DNA of 56,534 nucleotides from FLUQ01 sp031551515 (lineage in GTDB: Bacteria > Desulfobacterota > Desulfovibrionia > Desulfovibrionales > Desulfovibrionaceae). Of this stretch, positions 24,174 through 32,424 are shown piece after piece. A program made the position numbers and the translations under genes. How positions within the stretch are numbered: position 1 is the first letter of the stretch; each line of letters starts with the position of its first letter. The stretch spans positions 1 through 56,534 of the forward strand of contig JAVBNL010000025.1 of assembly GCA_031551515.1 (NCBI GenBank), in the 5' to 3' direction. The notes under the pieces are model-generated. The model had not been told where the DNA came from, searched no databases, and saw only the letters and a program-made list of their open reading frames with translations.

Positions 24174-26837
24174 ATGGCCCAGCTAGTCAACCTTTTCAAT
24201 CAGATGAAAGAACCCGTCGACATGCGCATGCATGCCGAAGGATATGCTGTATGGATGGTCTGGCAAGGGGACTTAAACCCTGTGGTGCAGCAGGCCATGC
24301 AGGATTACGGCGGCCTGCCCATGGGAGAAGACAGCGGGCAGTCGCTGCTGTTCTTTTTTTCCACCGACGTCTTTTTAGCGGCGGCCCGGCTGGAAACGTG
24401 GGCCCGCTTCAACAGCCTGGCCGTCAGTTTGGCCGTTATGCCCGCCAGTTTAACCATGGGCGACGCGCGGGTGCTCAGTTTGCACGTCGCGCCGGATTTG
24501 CGCACGCAAGAGCTGGGCGTGCCGGAGAGTTTTCAGGTATGGATTCACCCCGACTGCGCTCAGGCGGCGACCTCCATCCCCGGCCTGAAATGCGAAGACG
24601 CGCCTCTGCCGCAAGGCATGAGCGGCGGCGCATGGCGGCTTTTGCGCGCGGATACGCGTTTGCCCTATCAGGCCTCTTTGGGCGGGTACGCCGTTTTGCG
24701 TCCGCTGGGCAGCCCGCTGGATAAAAGTTTTCAAAGCGGCTGGCGCATGCTGTTCGAAGAAGTGGAAAAAATCCTGCAGCGCCACAAATTCCGCTACACC
24801 ATCCATGATTTTTTTCTGATGTTTCCGCTGGAAAACCTGCGTTTGATGAAAGCCTGGACGCACGATTATCTGACGCTGATCGCCCGGCTGAAAGAAGAAA
24901 AACCTGACAGCTATTGGCCTTGCGCCATGGTGCTGGTGGACAGAAAGAACCTGAGCTTCAACAACGATCTGCCCAAAAAAATTCATGTGGATTGGGACCA
25001 ACTGGCCGCCGACAACCCCTATATGAGTTTTCGCAACGGGTTGCTTTTGGGGGCGCAGTTCGCCCCGCACGAGGTTCGCTTCGCTTCGGGGACCGGGCCC
25101 GACGACTGGTGCAACGTCAGTTTGCCGGAATCGGCCCAGCAGAGCGGAGCCTCCATTCCTCTTCTTGCGCCGGCACACCTTATTCTGGGCGACAAACCGT
25201 TGTGTTTTTACTGCGGCCAGCGCAGCCACGAGGCCATACACTGCCCCACGCGCAATTTCAGCGGACGAGACAAGGATATCTGGCGCCGCCTCGCGGGGTT
25301 TGATTTCGCCGCCATGAAAGACGGCGTGCAGGCCCTGGATGAAGAAGTGGCCAAGAACGGCCTGGTCACGCTACCGGACCTGGTGCAGCAAGATTCGCCC
25401 ACCGGGGTTATGGCCAGAGCGCTGTTCGAGATCGACCTGCCGCTGCAATTGCGCAGTGTTTCTCGCTTCTGGCGGGCGAAAGGCAAGCTGCCGCCGGCAA
25501 GCGACCATGATCTGACCCCTGAAGACAACAACCCCATCTGGGATATGTGGGCGAACTTCGCCGACGCCGACAAGTCGGCCCTGGAAAAATCACTGCAAGC
25601 TCTGGCCTTGCGGTTCCCGCGCGATTACCGGGTGCGCACCGCGCAGGGCTATGTGGCGCTTGAGCGGGGCGACGGCAATAAAGCCGCCGCGTTCTGGAAA
25701 GAAGCGGAGAGTATGGCCCCCGCGGGTTTTTCGCAGGCCTGGCATGCCGTTTTGCAAGCCAGGGTGTTGGAATGTTCCGGCCGTCTCGGCCAGGCCATCA
25801 TCCTGTACGAGCAGGCCGCGCGGCAATGCCCGCAATGGACCGTGCCTCTGTACCGGAAAATCGTCTGCCAGGTGAAGACCGGCTTTGCCGACAAGGCGCT
25901 CTTGGCGCTTGCAACGCTGCTGGAGCAGGACGCGAACTATTTCAACATGGCTATCCTTGATCCGGAACTGGAGCGGGGGCAAATTCAGATACTGACGGGC
26001 CTCGGTACCCTGTGGGCCGTGACCGACGGCCGCATGCAGGATGAACCGGCCATGCTCGCGCACTTGCGCAAAGAGATAGGTAACTGGCTGACCCCTGACC
26101 ACCCCTTTGCCACGCAGGCGGACGACCGCATCCGCCGTTTGCAGGATATGGCGAAATACCGCAACTACGTGCCGTTCATAGCCGCGATTCACGGCCGCCA
26201 GACGCTTGAACGGGACATGCAACAGCTCATCACCCGCGAAAGCCGCGATTTCCGCAATCGGTTCAAGGGATATCTGGAAAAACTGGCCGTGATTCGCGAC
26301 GAAGCGGCCTGGTTTCCGTTTCCGCGCATCATGGTGGAATTCAACAAGAACTATAATCAATGCGCCGCGAGCCTGAACTGGGCCATGCAGACCAACCTGG
26401 GGGTTGCGGACGCGTTCCGCAGAGCCCAGCTTATCGCCGTGGCCGAAGAAGAACGCATAGCCAAGCTGGAACGCCGCCTGAAGCTTTTGCGCATGATCCG
26501 CGACGTGACGCTGTTCGGCCTCACGCTTCTCCGGACCTTCTTCTGGCTGGAGGTCATCGGGCTTTTGCTGGTGCTCGTGGCTTTGCCCCTGCTGCTTTTT
26601 TACGCGCAGAAAAGCGGTTCTAACTGGGCCGTCAGCGCGATGATCGGCCAGCAGTGGCAGGTGCAAAAAGCCGCGACGTTCATAGTCAGCTTCTTGGCCT
26701 TCGCCTTTGCGCTCTTACGTACGGTCATGCGCTTTGAAAAAATCAGGGATGCCCTTTTGGAAAAAGCCCGGTCGGCAGACCGCGAACGGGCGGCCGAGCG
26801 GCGGCGGAAAGCCGCGAAACAAAAGCCTGACGAATAA
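24174..26837 (+). CDS. Unrecognised 887-residue membrane protein with a CCHC zinc knuckle and TPR-like repeats
   Basis: I cannot assign this to a named family. Residues 1-330 are a globular region without clear motifs. At 344-357, CFYCGQRSHEAIHC has the exact CX2CX4HX4C spacing of a retroviral-type zinc knuckle, a fold known for binding single-stranded nucleic acid. Residues about 480-620 resemble TPR helices (DYRVRTAQGYVALERGDGNKAAAFWKEAE, GRLGQAIILYEQAARQCP). Two strong membrane helices (about 783-806 and 826-848) are preceded by a basic coiled-coil-like segment (AEEERIAKLERRLKLL) and followed by a very basic tail (RERAAERRRKAAKQK). The bulk of the protein should face the cytoplasm. It has its own promoter, stands alone and is followed by an inverted-repeat element. 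Codon use matches its neighbours, so recent transfer is not indicated. Confidence 0.85.
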   Translation: MAQLVNLFNQMKEPVDMRMHAEGYAVWMVWQGDLNPVVQQAMQDYGGLPMGEDSGQSLLFFFSTDVFLAAARLETWARFNSLAVSLAVMPASLTMGDARVLSLHVAPDLRTQELGVPESFQVWIHPDCAQAATSIPGLKCEDAPLPQGMSGGAWRLLRADTRLPYQASLGGYAVLRPLGSPLDKSFQSGWRMLFEEVEKILQRHKFRYTIHDFFLMFPLENLRLMKAWTHDYLTLIARLKEEKPDSYWPCAMVLVDRKNLSFNNDLPKKIHVDWDQLAADNPYMSFRNGLLLGAQFAPHEVRFASGTGPDDWCNVSLPESAQQSGASIPLLAPAHLILGDKPLCFYCGQRSHEAIHCPTRNFSGRDKDIWRRLAGFDFAAMKDGVQALDEEVAKNGLVTLPDLVQQDSPTGVMARALFEIDLPLQLRSVSRFWRAKGKLPPASDHDLTPEDNNPIWDMWANFADADKSALEKSLQALALRFPRDYRVRTAQGYVALERGDGNKAAAFWKEAESMAPAGFSQAWHAVLQARVLECSGRLGQAIILYEQAARQCPQWTVPLYRKIVCQVKTGFADKALLALATLLEQDANYFNMAILDPELERGQIQILTGLGTLWAVTDGRMQDEPAMLAHLRKEIGNWLTPDHPFATQADDRIRRLQDMAKYRNYVPFIAAIHGRQTLERDMQQLITRESRDFRNRFKGYLEKLAVIRDEAAWFPFPRIMVEFNKNYNQCAASLNWAMQTNLGVADAFRRAQLIAVAEEERIAKLERRLKLLRMIRDVTLFGLTLLRTFFWLEVIGLLLVLVALPLLLFYAQKSGSNWAVSAMIGQQWQVQKAATFIVSFLAFAFALLRTVMRFEKIRDALLEKARSADRERAAERRRKAAKQKPDE

Positions 26838-27143
26838 AGGCAACGCTGTTTTTTCAGCACCCGATACGATTCGGGCGTTCATCTTTTTGAGCAGCGGTTC
26901 AGTTTGGCTTCAGACAAGGAAGGCGAACTCCGGGCGGAGCGAAGTGTATTGAAGCATACACGAGCTTCGCACGGAGTGTGCCTGACGAAGTATCAAGCCA
27001 AACTGAACCGTTGCTCTTGTTGCCAGATACGAAGTATGCCGGTACTATATGCGCCGTTGTCGCGTCGCCTCATGGCCCGCATTGCCGCCTGACGTATCCG
27101 TATACGCAGTGAATGAAGAGTGTAATCATATCCGGAGGTTCCT
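26838..27143. other. Intergenic region with an inverted-repeat element
   Basis: This 306-base gap holds no credible gene. The first 50 bases contain a weak CCCGA/TCGGG hairpin that might end transcription of the preceding gene. The inverted repeat of family 2 fills 26889-27016. The remaining 125 bases lead to a good GGAGG site for the next gene; no convincing promoter was found. Confidence 0.6.
26889..27016. repeat. Long inverted-repeat element, family 2, copy 2
   Basis: Outer arms 26889-26910 and 26995-27016 pair over 22 bases with one mismatch. Inside, CTCCG/CGGAG, GCGAAG/CTTCG and GTGTAT/ATACAC pairs nest toward a central loop near 26950, so almost the whole element can fold as one hairpin. 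The right end, read on the minus strand, repeats the left end of copy 1 at 18931-18959. Confidence 0.7.
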
Positions 27144-27926
27144 ATGCCACGTTTTGCAGCCAACTTGAGCATGATGTTCACCGAAGTGCCTTTCCTTGAC
27201 CGCTTCGGCGCCGCCGCCAAAGCCGGTTTCAAGGCTGTCGAATATCTGTTTCCGTATGATTTCCCGGCGGAAGATATCGCCGCGAAGCTGAAAGAGCATG
27301 GCCTGACCCAGGTTTTGTTCAACCTCTACCCGGGCGACTGGGCGGGCGGCGAACGCGGCCTGACCGCGCTTCCCGGCAGAGAGAAAGAGTTCGCGGAAAG
27401 CATCGATAAAGCCATAAGCTATGCCAAAGCGCTGGATTGCAAAATGGTGCACGCCATGGCGGGCATGACCCCGGCCGGTGCGGACCTCGGCGCCATGGAA
27501 CGGACCTACAAAGCCAACATCGCCCTGGCCGCCAAGAAACTGGGGGATGCGGGCATCACGCTGGTGCTTGAAGCCATCAACCAGCGCAGCATGCCGGGCT
27601 TTTTTCTGAAGACGCAGGCCCAGGCGGCGGAGCTCATTCAAGAGATCGGCGCGTCCAACCTGAAATTGCAGTTCGACTATTTCCATGTGCAGATGCAGGA
27701 AGGGTGCGTCGCCCTGAAATTCAAAGAGTATTTTCCCCTTATCGCGCATTGCCAGCTGGCCGGCGCGCCTGAACGGCACGAACCGGATACCGGGGAACTC
27801 AATTACGCCTATCTGTTCGCCCAGGCTGATGAGCTGGGCTATAAGGGCTATATCGGCTGCGAATACAACCCCGCCGGTGATACCGCCGCGGGCTTGGGCT
27901 GGTTCGCTCCGTATAAAAACCGCTGA
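27144..27926 (+). CDS. Hydroxypyruvate isomerase-like TIM-barrel protein
   Basis: This 260-residue xylose-isomerase-type TIM barrel is of the Hyi/OtnI family, which interconverts hydroxypyruvate and tartronate semialdehyde or acts on 2-oxo-tetronate. The start MPRFAANLSMMFTEVPFLDRF is typical, and metal-site glutamates sit in TLVLEAIN and GYIGCEYNP, with a histidine in QFDYFHVQ. ATG 27144 is behind CCGGAGG. No glyoxylate carboligase or tartronate semialdehyde reductase gene lies nearby, so the pathway is open; it precedes proB with a hairpin between them. Confidence 0.88.
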   Translation: MPRFAANLSMMFTEVPFLDRFGAAAKAGFKAVEYLFPYDFPAEDIAAKLKEHGLTQVLFNLYPGDWAGGERGLTALPGREKEFAESIDKAISYAKALDCKMVHAMAGMTPAGADLGAMERTYKANIALAAKKLGDAGITLVLEAINQRSMPGFFLKTQAQAAELIQEIGASNLKLQFDYFHVQMQEGCVALKFKEYFPLIAHCQLAGAPERHEPDTGELNYAYLFAQADELGYKGYIGCEYNPAGDTAAGLGWFAPYKNR

Positions 27927-27937
27927 AAAACCTTTTT

Positions 27938-27969
27938 TTGCCCGGCCGCTCCATGACGCGGCCGGGCAA
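27938..27969. terminator. Strong hairpin between the isomerase gene and proB
   Basis: TTGCCCGGCCGC / GCGGCCGGGCAA pairs perfectly over 12 bases with an 8-base loop. The T run lies on its 5' side in the plus strand, so it is a canonical terminator only for minus-strand transcripts. In the plus direction it may act as an attenuating or stabilising hairpin before proB. Confidence 0.5.
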
Positions 27970-28005
27970 GAGTGGATCGATAAAGACGGGGAGCCGTGCA
28001 GAATC

Positions 28006-29145
28006 ATGGACTGGAAGCAGGAAAAGCAGCAGCATATCGCCAAAGCCCGGCGCATCGTGGTCAAGGTCGGCAGCGCGGTTTTGGCCTCGGGCGAAGGGCT
28101 GGACCACGAGCGGGTAGAGCATCTCGCTGGGCAGCTTTCCGCGTTGCATGACCGGGGGCTTGCCCCCATTCTGGTCAGTTCCGGCGCGGTGGCCGCCGGG
28201 CGCGGCGTTTTACGCAAAGCGGGGCAGGCCTTTACCACCGCCTTGCCGGACAAGCAGGCCGCCGCCGCCATAGGCCAAAGCCGCCTCATGCACCTGTATG
28301 ACCTGGCCTTTGCCGCCAGGGGGAAAGTTTCCGCCCAGGTGCTGCTGACCCGTGAAGACCTGCGCAGCCGCCAGCGCTTTTTGAACGCGCGCAACACCTT
28401 TGCCGCGCTGCTCGGCTGGCGGGCCATTCCCGTGGTCAACGAAAACGACACCGTGGCCGTGCAAGAGCTGAAATTCGGCGACAACGACAACCTGGGCGGG
28501 CTTTTGATCAACCTGGTCGAAGCGGATTTGTTCATCAACCTGACATCCGCGGCAGGCGTTTTTGACGCGGACCCGGCGAACAATCCCGGCGCCAGGGTTA
28601 TGGACTGCATCGAAAATATTGAAGACCTGGACGTCGCCGCCCTGTGCGGAGCCAAGACGGCGCTGGGTTCAGGCGGCATGCACTCAAAGATGCTGGCCGC
28701 CCGCCGCGCGGCGCAACTGGGTATTCCCACCTTCATCGTGCCGGGGCGCGAGCCGGGCATTTTGCTGAAAATTTTTGACGACCCCGCCAAAACGCCCGGC
28801 ACCTGGGTCCGGCCCGCGGGCAAAGCCATTTCCAGCCGCAAGTTCTGGATGGCGTATAACGCGGACCCGGCGGGCGCCCTGACCCTGGATGCGGGCGCGG
28901 TTAAAGCGCTGCTGAGCGGGGGCAAAAGCCTGCTGCCCGCCGGCATCACCGCCGTATCGGGCGGTTTCGGCCAGGGCGCGCTGGTGAAGATCAACGGGCC
29001 GGATGGTGCAACCATCGGCGTGGGCCTGTGCAACTATTCCGCCGCCGAACTGCGCCAGATCATGGGCCGCAAGTCGCAATCCGGCGACGTTTCCTATGCC
29101 GAGGCCGTGCACAGAGACAACATGTTGCTTCACGCCGCTATTTAA
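28006..29145 (+). CDS. proB: Glutamate 5-kinase
   Basis: This 379-residue ProB catalyses the ATP-dependent first step of proline synthesis. The amino-acid-kinase domain has VVKVGSAVLA, the SSGAVAAGR loop, PVVNENDTVAV and FGDNDNLGGLL; a PUA domain follows (about 290-370), as in E. coli. ATG 28006 opens at the conserved region; upstream in-frame codons overlap the preceding gene. It is 14 bases before pgk, so the two are probably co-transcribed. It makes proline while putA at 9-12 kb destroys it, so separate control is to be expected. Confidence 0.96.
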   Translation: MDWKQEKQQHIAKARRIVVKVGSAVLASGEGLDHERVEHLAGQLSALHDRGLAPILVSSGAVAAGRGVLRKAGQAFTTALPDKQAAAAIGQSRLMHLYDLAFAARGKVSAQVLLTREDLRSRQRFLNARNTFAALLGWRAIPVVNENDTVAVQELKFGDNDNLGGLLINLVEADLFINLTSAAGVFDADPANNPGARVMDCIENIEDLDVAALCGAKTALGSGGMHSKMLAARRAAQLGIPTFIVPGREPGILLKIFDDPAKTPGTWVRPAGKAISSRKFWMAYNADPAGALTLDAGAVKALLSGGKSLLPAGITAVSGGFGQGALVKINGPDGATIGVGLCNYSAAELRQIMGRKSQSGDVSYAEAVHRDNMLLHAAI

Positions 29146-29159
29146 ACAGGGAGATTCGT

Positions 29160-30335
29160 ATGGCTATACAGAAAATGACCGACCTGGCGCTCAAAGGCAA
29201 ACGCGTGCTTATCCGCGAAGACCTGAACGTGCCGGTAAAAGACGGTAAGGTGACCAGCGACGCGCGCATCCGCGCGGCCCTGCCCACCATCAAACTGGCC
29301 CTGGAAGGAGGCGCCGGCGTGCTGGTCATGTCGCACCTGGGCAGGCCCGAAGAGGGCAAGCCTGAGGCCGAATTTTCCATGACCCCCGTGGCCGCGCACC
29401 TTGCCGCATTGCTGGGCAGGCCCGTTCCGGTTCTTACGGACTATCTGGACGGCGTGAGCCTCAAACCCGGCGACCTTGCGCTGTGCGAAAACGTGCGCTT
29501 CAACAAGGGCGAAAAGAAGAACGACGACGCCCTGGGCCGCAAATACGCCGCCTTGTGCGACATCTTCGTCATGGACGCCTTCGGCACGGCGCATAGGGCG
29601 GAAGCCAGCACCCACGCGGTGGCGAAATTCGCCCCGGTTGCCTGCGCCGGGCCGCTTTTGGCCGCCGAGCTGGACGCCCTGGAAAAAGCCGTGGCCAAAC
29701 CCGCCCGGCCCTTGGTCGCCATCATCGGCGGCTCCAAGGTTTCGACAAAACTGACCATTCTCGATGCCTTGACCGCCAAGGTAGACAAACTCATCGTGGG
29801 CGGCGGCATCGCCAACAATTTTTTGAAGGCGGGCGGCTTCCCGATAGGCAAGTCGCTGTATGAGCCGGACCTGGTGGATGAGGCCAAACGCCTGATGCAG
29901 GCGGCCAAAGCCAAGGGCGGCGAAATTCCGCTGCCGCTCGATGTGGTGGTCGCGCCGGAGTTCGCTGAAAGCGCCCCGGCCACGGTCAAAGACGCAGCCG
30001 CCGTGACGGATGCCGACATGATTCTGGATATCGGCCCCAAAACTCAGGCGCTGTATGCCGAGATTCTTAAAAACGCCGGCACCATCGTCTGGAACGGTCC
30101 TGTGGGCGTGTTTGAAATGGCGCCCTTCAGCGGCGGCACCAAAGCGTTGTGCAAGGCCGTGGCCGAAAGCAAGGCTTTTTCCATCGCCGGGGGCGGCGAC
30201 ACCTTGGCGGCCATTGAGCAGTTCGGGGTGGAAAAGGATATTTCGTACCTCTCCACCGGGGGCGGCGCTTTTCTGGAGTTTTTGGAAGGCAAGGTTCTGC
30301 CCGCCGTGGCCATGCTGGAAGAGCGCGGGAAATAG
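29160..30335 (+). CDS. pgk: Phosphoglycerate kinase
   Basis: This 391-residue glycolytic enzyme transfers phosphate between 1,3-bisphosphoglycerate and ADP. It has the N-terminal substrate site RVLIREDLNVPVKDGKVT, the basic-patch SHLGRP, VDKLIVGGGIANNFL and the nucleotide-site GGGDTLAAIEQF near the C-terminus. ATG 29160 follows AGGGAG. The family's usual length is 390-400 residues. Its pairing with proB is not a metabolic unit. A strong hairpin follows its stop. Confidence 0.98.
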   Translation: MAIQKMTDLALKGKRVLIREDLNVPVKDGKVTSDARIRAALPTIKLALEGGAGVLVMSHLGRPEEGKPEAEFSMTPVAAHLAALLGRPVPVLTDYLDGVSLKPGDLALCENVRFNKGEKKNDDALGRKYAALCDIFVMDAFGTAHRAEASTHAVAKFAPVACAGPLLAAELDALEKAVAKPARPLVAIIGGSKVSTKLTILDALTAKVDKLIVGGGIANNFLKAGGFPIGKSLYEPDLVDEAKRLMQAAKAKGGEIPLPLDVVVAPEFAESAPATVKDAAAVTDADMILDIGPKTQALYAEILKNAGTIVWNGPVGVFEMAPFSGGTKALCKAVAESKAFSIAGGGDTLAAIEQFGVEKDISYLSTGGGAFLEFLEGKVLPAVAMLEERGK

Positions 30336-30369
30336 CCTTGTCTGTAGCTGAAAATGGTTGTCTTGACTT

Positions 30370-30398
30370 GGCGGCGGCTTTTAATACAAGCCGCCGCC
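30370..30398 (+). terminator. GC-rich hairpin after pgk
   Basis: GGCGGCGGCTT / AAGCCGCCGCC forms an 11-base-pair stem with a 7-base loop, 34 bases after pgk. It lacks a T tract, so it may be a partial terminator or a 3'-end stabiliser. Confidence 0.45.
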
Positions 30399-30476
30399 AT
30401 ATACTTGGGCGCGCGGCCGGGAAGGACCGGGCGGGCTTCGTACAATGAAAAAAGACGGATAAAAGGAAAAATCGCC

Positions 30477-30824
30477 ATGAGCAAAGCAATGCTGAAATCT
30501 CTGGTTACCGTGGCCGCTCTGTGTGTTTCCCTCGCTTTTGCCGGCGCCGCGGATGCCGCCCAGGCCAAGGCCGCCAAAGCCCCCAAGCAGGACCGTTTTG
30601 AAAAGTGCGACACCAACAAAGACGGCTTTTTGAGCAAAGAAGAGTTCAAAGCCTGCTCCAAGCGCATGAAGCCTGAAAATGTCGACAAGCGGTTCGCCGC
30701 TGTGGATACCGACAAAGACGGCAAGATTTCCAAGGCCGAATGGGATGCCACCAAGGCCAAACGCGCTGAAAGACGCGCCGCAAGGGTCGAGAAAACCGCT
30801 CAGGAGAAGAAGGCCGCCCAGTAG
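30477..30824 (+). CDS. Small exported EF-hand protein
   Basis: This 115-residue protein has a Sec signal peptide (MSKAMLKSLVTVAALCVSLA..., cleavage near AADA) and two EF-hand calcium loops, DTNKDGFLSKEE and DTDKDGKISKAE, each with the acidic residues at positions 1, 3, 5 and 12. The tail is Lys/Arg/Ala-rich and probably helical. It is expected in the periplasm as a calcium sensor or buffer; no partner is evident. ATG 30477 is preceded by AAAGGAAAA. A classical terminator follows directly, so it is probably a single-gene transcript or the end of the proB-pgk unit. Confidence 0.9.
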   Translation: MSKAMLKSLVTVAALCVSLAFAGAADAAQAKAAKAPKQDRFEKCDTNKDGFLSKEEFKACSKRMKPENVDKRFAAVDTDKDGKISKAEWDATKAKRAERRAARVEKTAQEKKAAQ

Positions 30825-30851
30825 AGCTGGTTCCGTTTTCTTGAATGTCGC

Positions 30852-30889
30852 GCAACGCTCCTCCAGCCCGGGGGAGCGTTGCTTTTTTT
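30852..30889 (+). terminator. Rho-independent terminator
   Basis: A GCAACGCTCC / GGAGCGTTGC stem extended by CC/GG pairs is followed by TTTTTTT (30883-30889). It ends the EF-hand gene transcript. Confidence 0.85.
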
Positions 30890-30932
30890 ATGCGCATCCG
30901 GCAACGGTATACGAATAGACGTGGAGGGAATC

Positions 30933-32390
30933 ATGGAAAAGTTGCCTCGGGCCGCAGGGCCGGAAGAAAAAGGGATTTCGTCGCTGTATGTCATAGACAT
31001 GCTTGATGAGTTCGATAAACGCGGCATTGAGCTGCACAGCGTGATCATCGCCGTGGAAGGGCAGGTCGTCTTTGAGGGGCATTACAACCCGTACAAGCCT
31101 GAAATCCCCTATATCATCCACTCCCTGACCAAATTGTTCACCAACATCGCCGCGGGCATGGCTTATACCGAAGGCAAATTGAAGCTGACGGACACAGTGG
31201 CGGACTATTTTCCGGACAAGCTGCCCAAAGACGCCTGCGACAACCTGAAAGCCATGACAGCCAAAGACCTGATAACCATGCGCAGCGGGCATGGCAGGGA
31301 AATCAGCGGCAATGAGTGGCGCCCGTTAAAAACAAGCTGGATCGACGCGTTCATGAAAGAACCGGTCCCCCACACGCCGGGTACAAAATACATATACAGC
31401 AGCGGCAACTCGTACATGCTTTCCGCTATGGTGCAGAAAGCCACGGGCAAGACTTGCGAAGCGCTGTTGCAGGATACGCTGCTTGAAAAGCTCGGCATGG
31501 GAAACTTCTCTTGGCAAAAGAGCCCGGAAGGCGTCTGCTCCGGCGGTAACGGGGTCATGGCCACGCCGGAAGACATCCTGAAAATAGGCGTGCTGTACCT
31601 GCAAAAAGGCATGTGGAAGGGCGAGAGGCTGCTGACCGAAGAGTGGTGCGACCTGGCTTTGGGCTTCAAAGGGGGTTTTAGCGACAACCAGACCAAATAT
31701 GGCTTTCACTGGTGGGATCGCGGCGGCGCGTATAGCGCTATGGGGGTTTTTGGCCAGATTTTGACCATCGTGCCGGACCTCAACATGGCGATCATCATGA
31801 CCGGCGGCACCGGCGCGGGCATGGACGCCATACACGAAGTCATTAATGAAAAGCTGATTGCGAAAACCCTGGCGGACAAAGACCGCAGGTATGAGCCCAC
31901 CTATGCGGCGGCATTGAAAACAAAGGGCGAGCGGCTCAACGTGCTGCCCCTGGCGGTGGCCACGAAATCACCGCTGGCGGAAAAGATCAGCGGCAGAACC
32001 TTTGCCGCTGAACCGAACGTTGACGGCATCAGCGGCATCAAGCTCGACTTTTGCGATGATTGCGTGATCTACACCATGGCGGACGAGCGCGGCATCCACA
32101 GCGTTAAAAACGGCGTGGGCATTTGGATTTCCGGCGCAACCACCATGACCGGCAATTATCTGCACCATCAGTACCAGAACTCCTGCCAGCTGGTGTGCGC
32201 TTCCGCCTGGTGGCTGGACGGCAACACGTTAAAACTGGTCTGGCAGTATCCGGAAATGGCCTTTCGCGACACCCTGATTTTGACGTTTGACGGCAGCCGA
32301 AAAATTTCCATGGCCCGCTCGGTCAGCGTCAACTCCACGGGGCCTTTCGGGGGCCTTACGCGGCCCGAGGTCACGGGAACGATGCGGTAA
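30933..32390 (+). CDS. Serine beta-lactamase-fold hydrolase (class C/esterase/NylB-like)
   Basis: This 485-residue member of the beta-lactamase/penicillin-binding serine hydrolase fold has its nucleophile in SLTK (S64, K67) and the second motif in YIYSSGNSY near residue 150. The C-terminal part (about 360-485) is an extra beta-rich domain with an odd DFCDDC pair. No signal peptide is seen, so it is predicted cytoplasmic, unlike true beta-lactamases. Family members hydrolyse esters, small peptides or 6-aminohexanoate oligomers, so drug resistance should not be assumed. The ATG at 30933 is behind GGAGGGAATC. It is flanked upstream by a terminator and converges on the TPR gene. Confidence 0.87.
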   Translation: MEKLPRAAGPEEKGISSLYVIDMLDEFDKRGIELHSVIIAVEGQVVFEGHYNPYKPEIPYIIHSLTKLFTNIAAGMAYTEGKLKLTDTVADYFPDKLPKDACDNLKAMTAKDLITMRSGHGREISGNEWRPLKTSWIDAFMKEPVPHTPGTKYIYSSGNSYMLSAMVQKATGKTCEALLQDTLLEKLGMGNFSWQKSPEGVCSGGNGVMATPEDILKIGVLYLQKGMWKGERLLTEEWCDLALGFKGGFSDNQTKYGFHWWDRGGAYSAMGVFGQILTIVPDLNMAIIMTGGTGAGMDAIHEVINEKLIAKTLADKDRRYEPTYAAALKTKGERLNVLPLAVATKSPLAEKISGRTFAAEPNVDGISGIKLDFCDDCVIYTMADERGIHSVKNGVGIWISGATTMTGNYLHHQYQNSCQLVCASAWWLDGNTLKLVWQYPEMAFRDTLILTFDGSRKISMARSVSVNSTGPFGGLTRPEVTGTMR

Positions 32391-32424
32391 GGAGGGCTCT
32401 TCGCGTTTCGGCTTCGGGTGATTT

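Noticed and set aside
27126..29033. A 635-codon minus-strand open frame opposite the isomerase gene and proB
   Set aside because: It covers two well-supported genes on the other strand and shows only reverse-complement composition.
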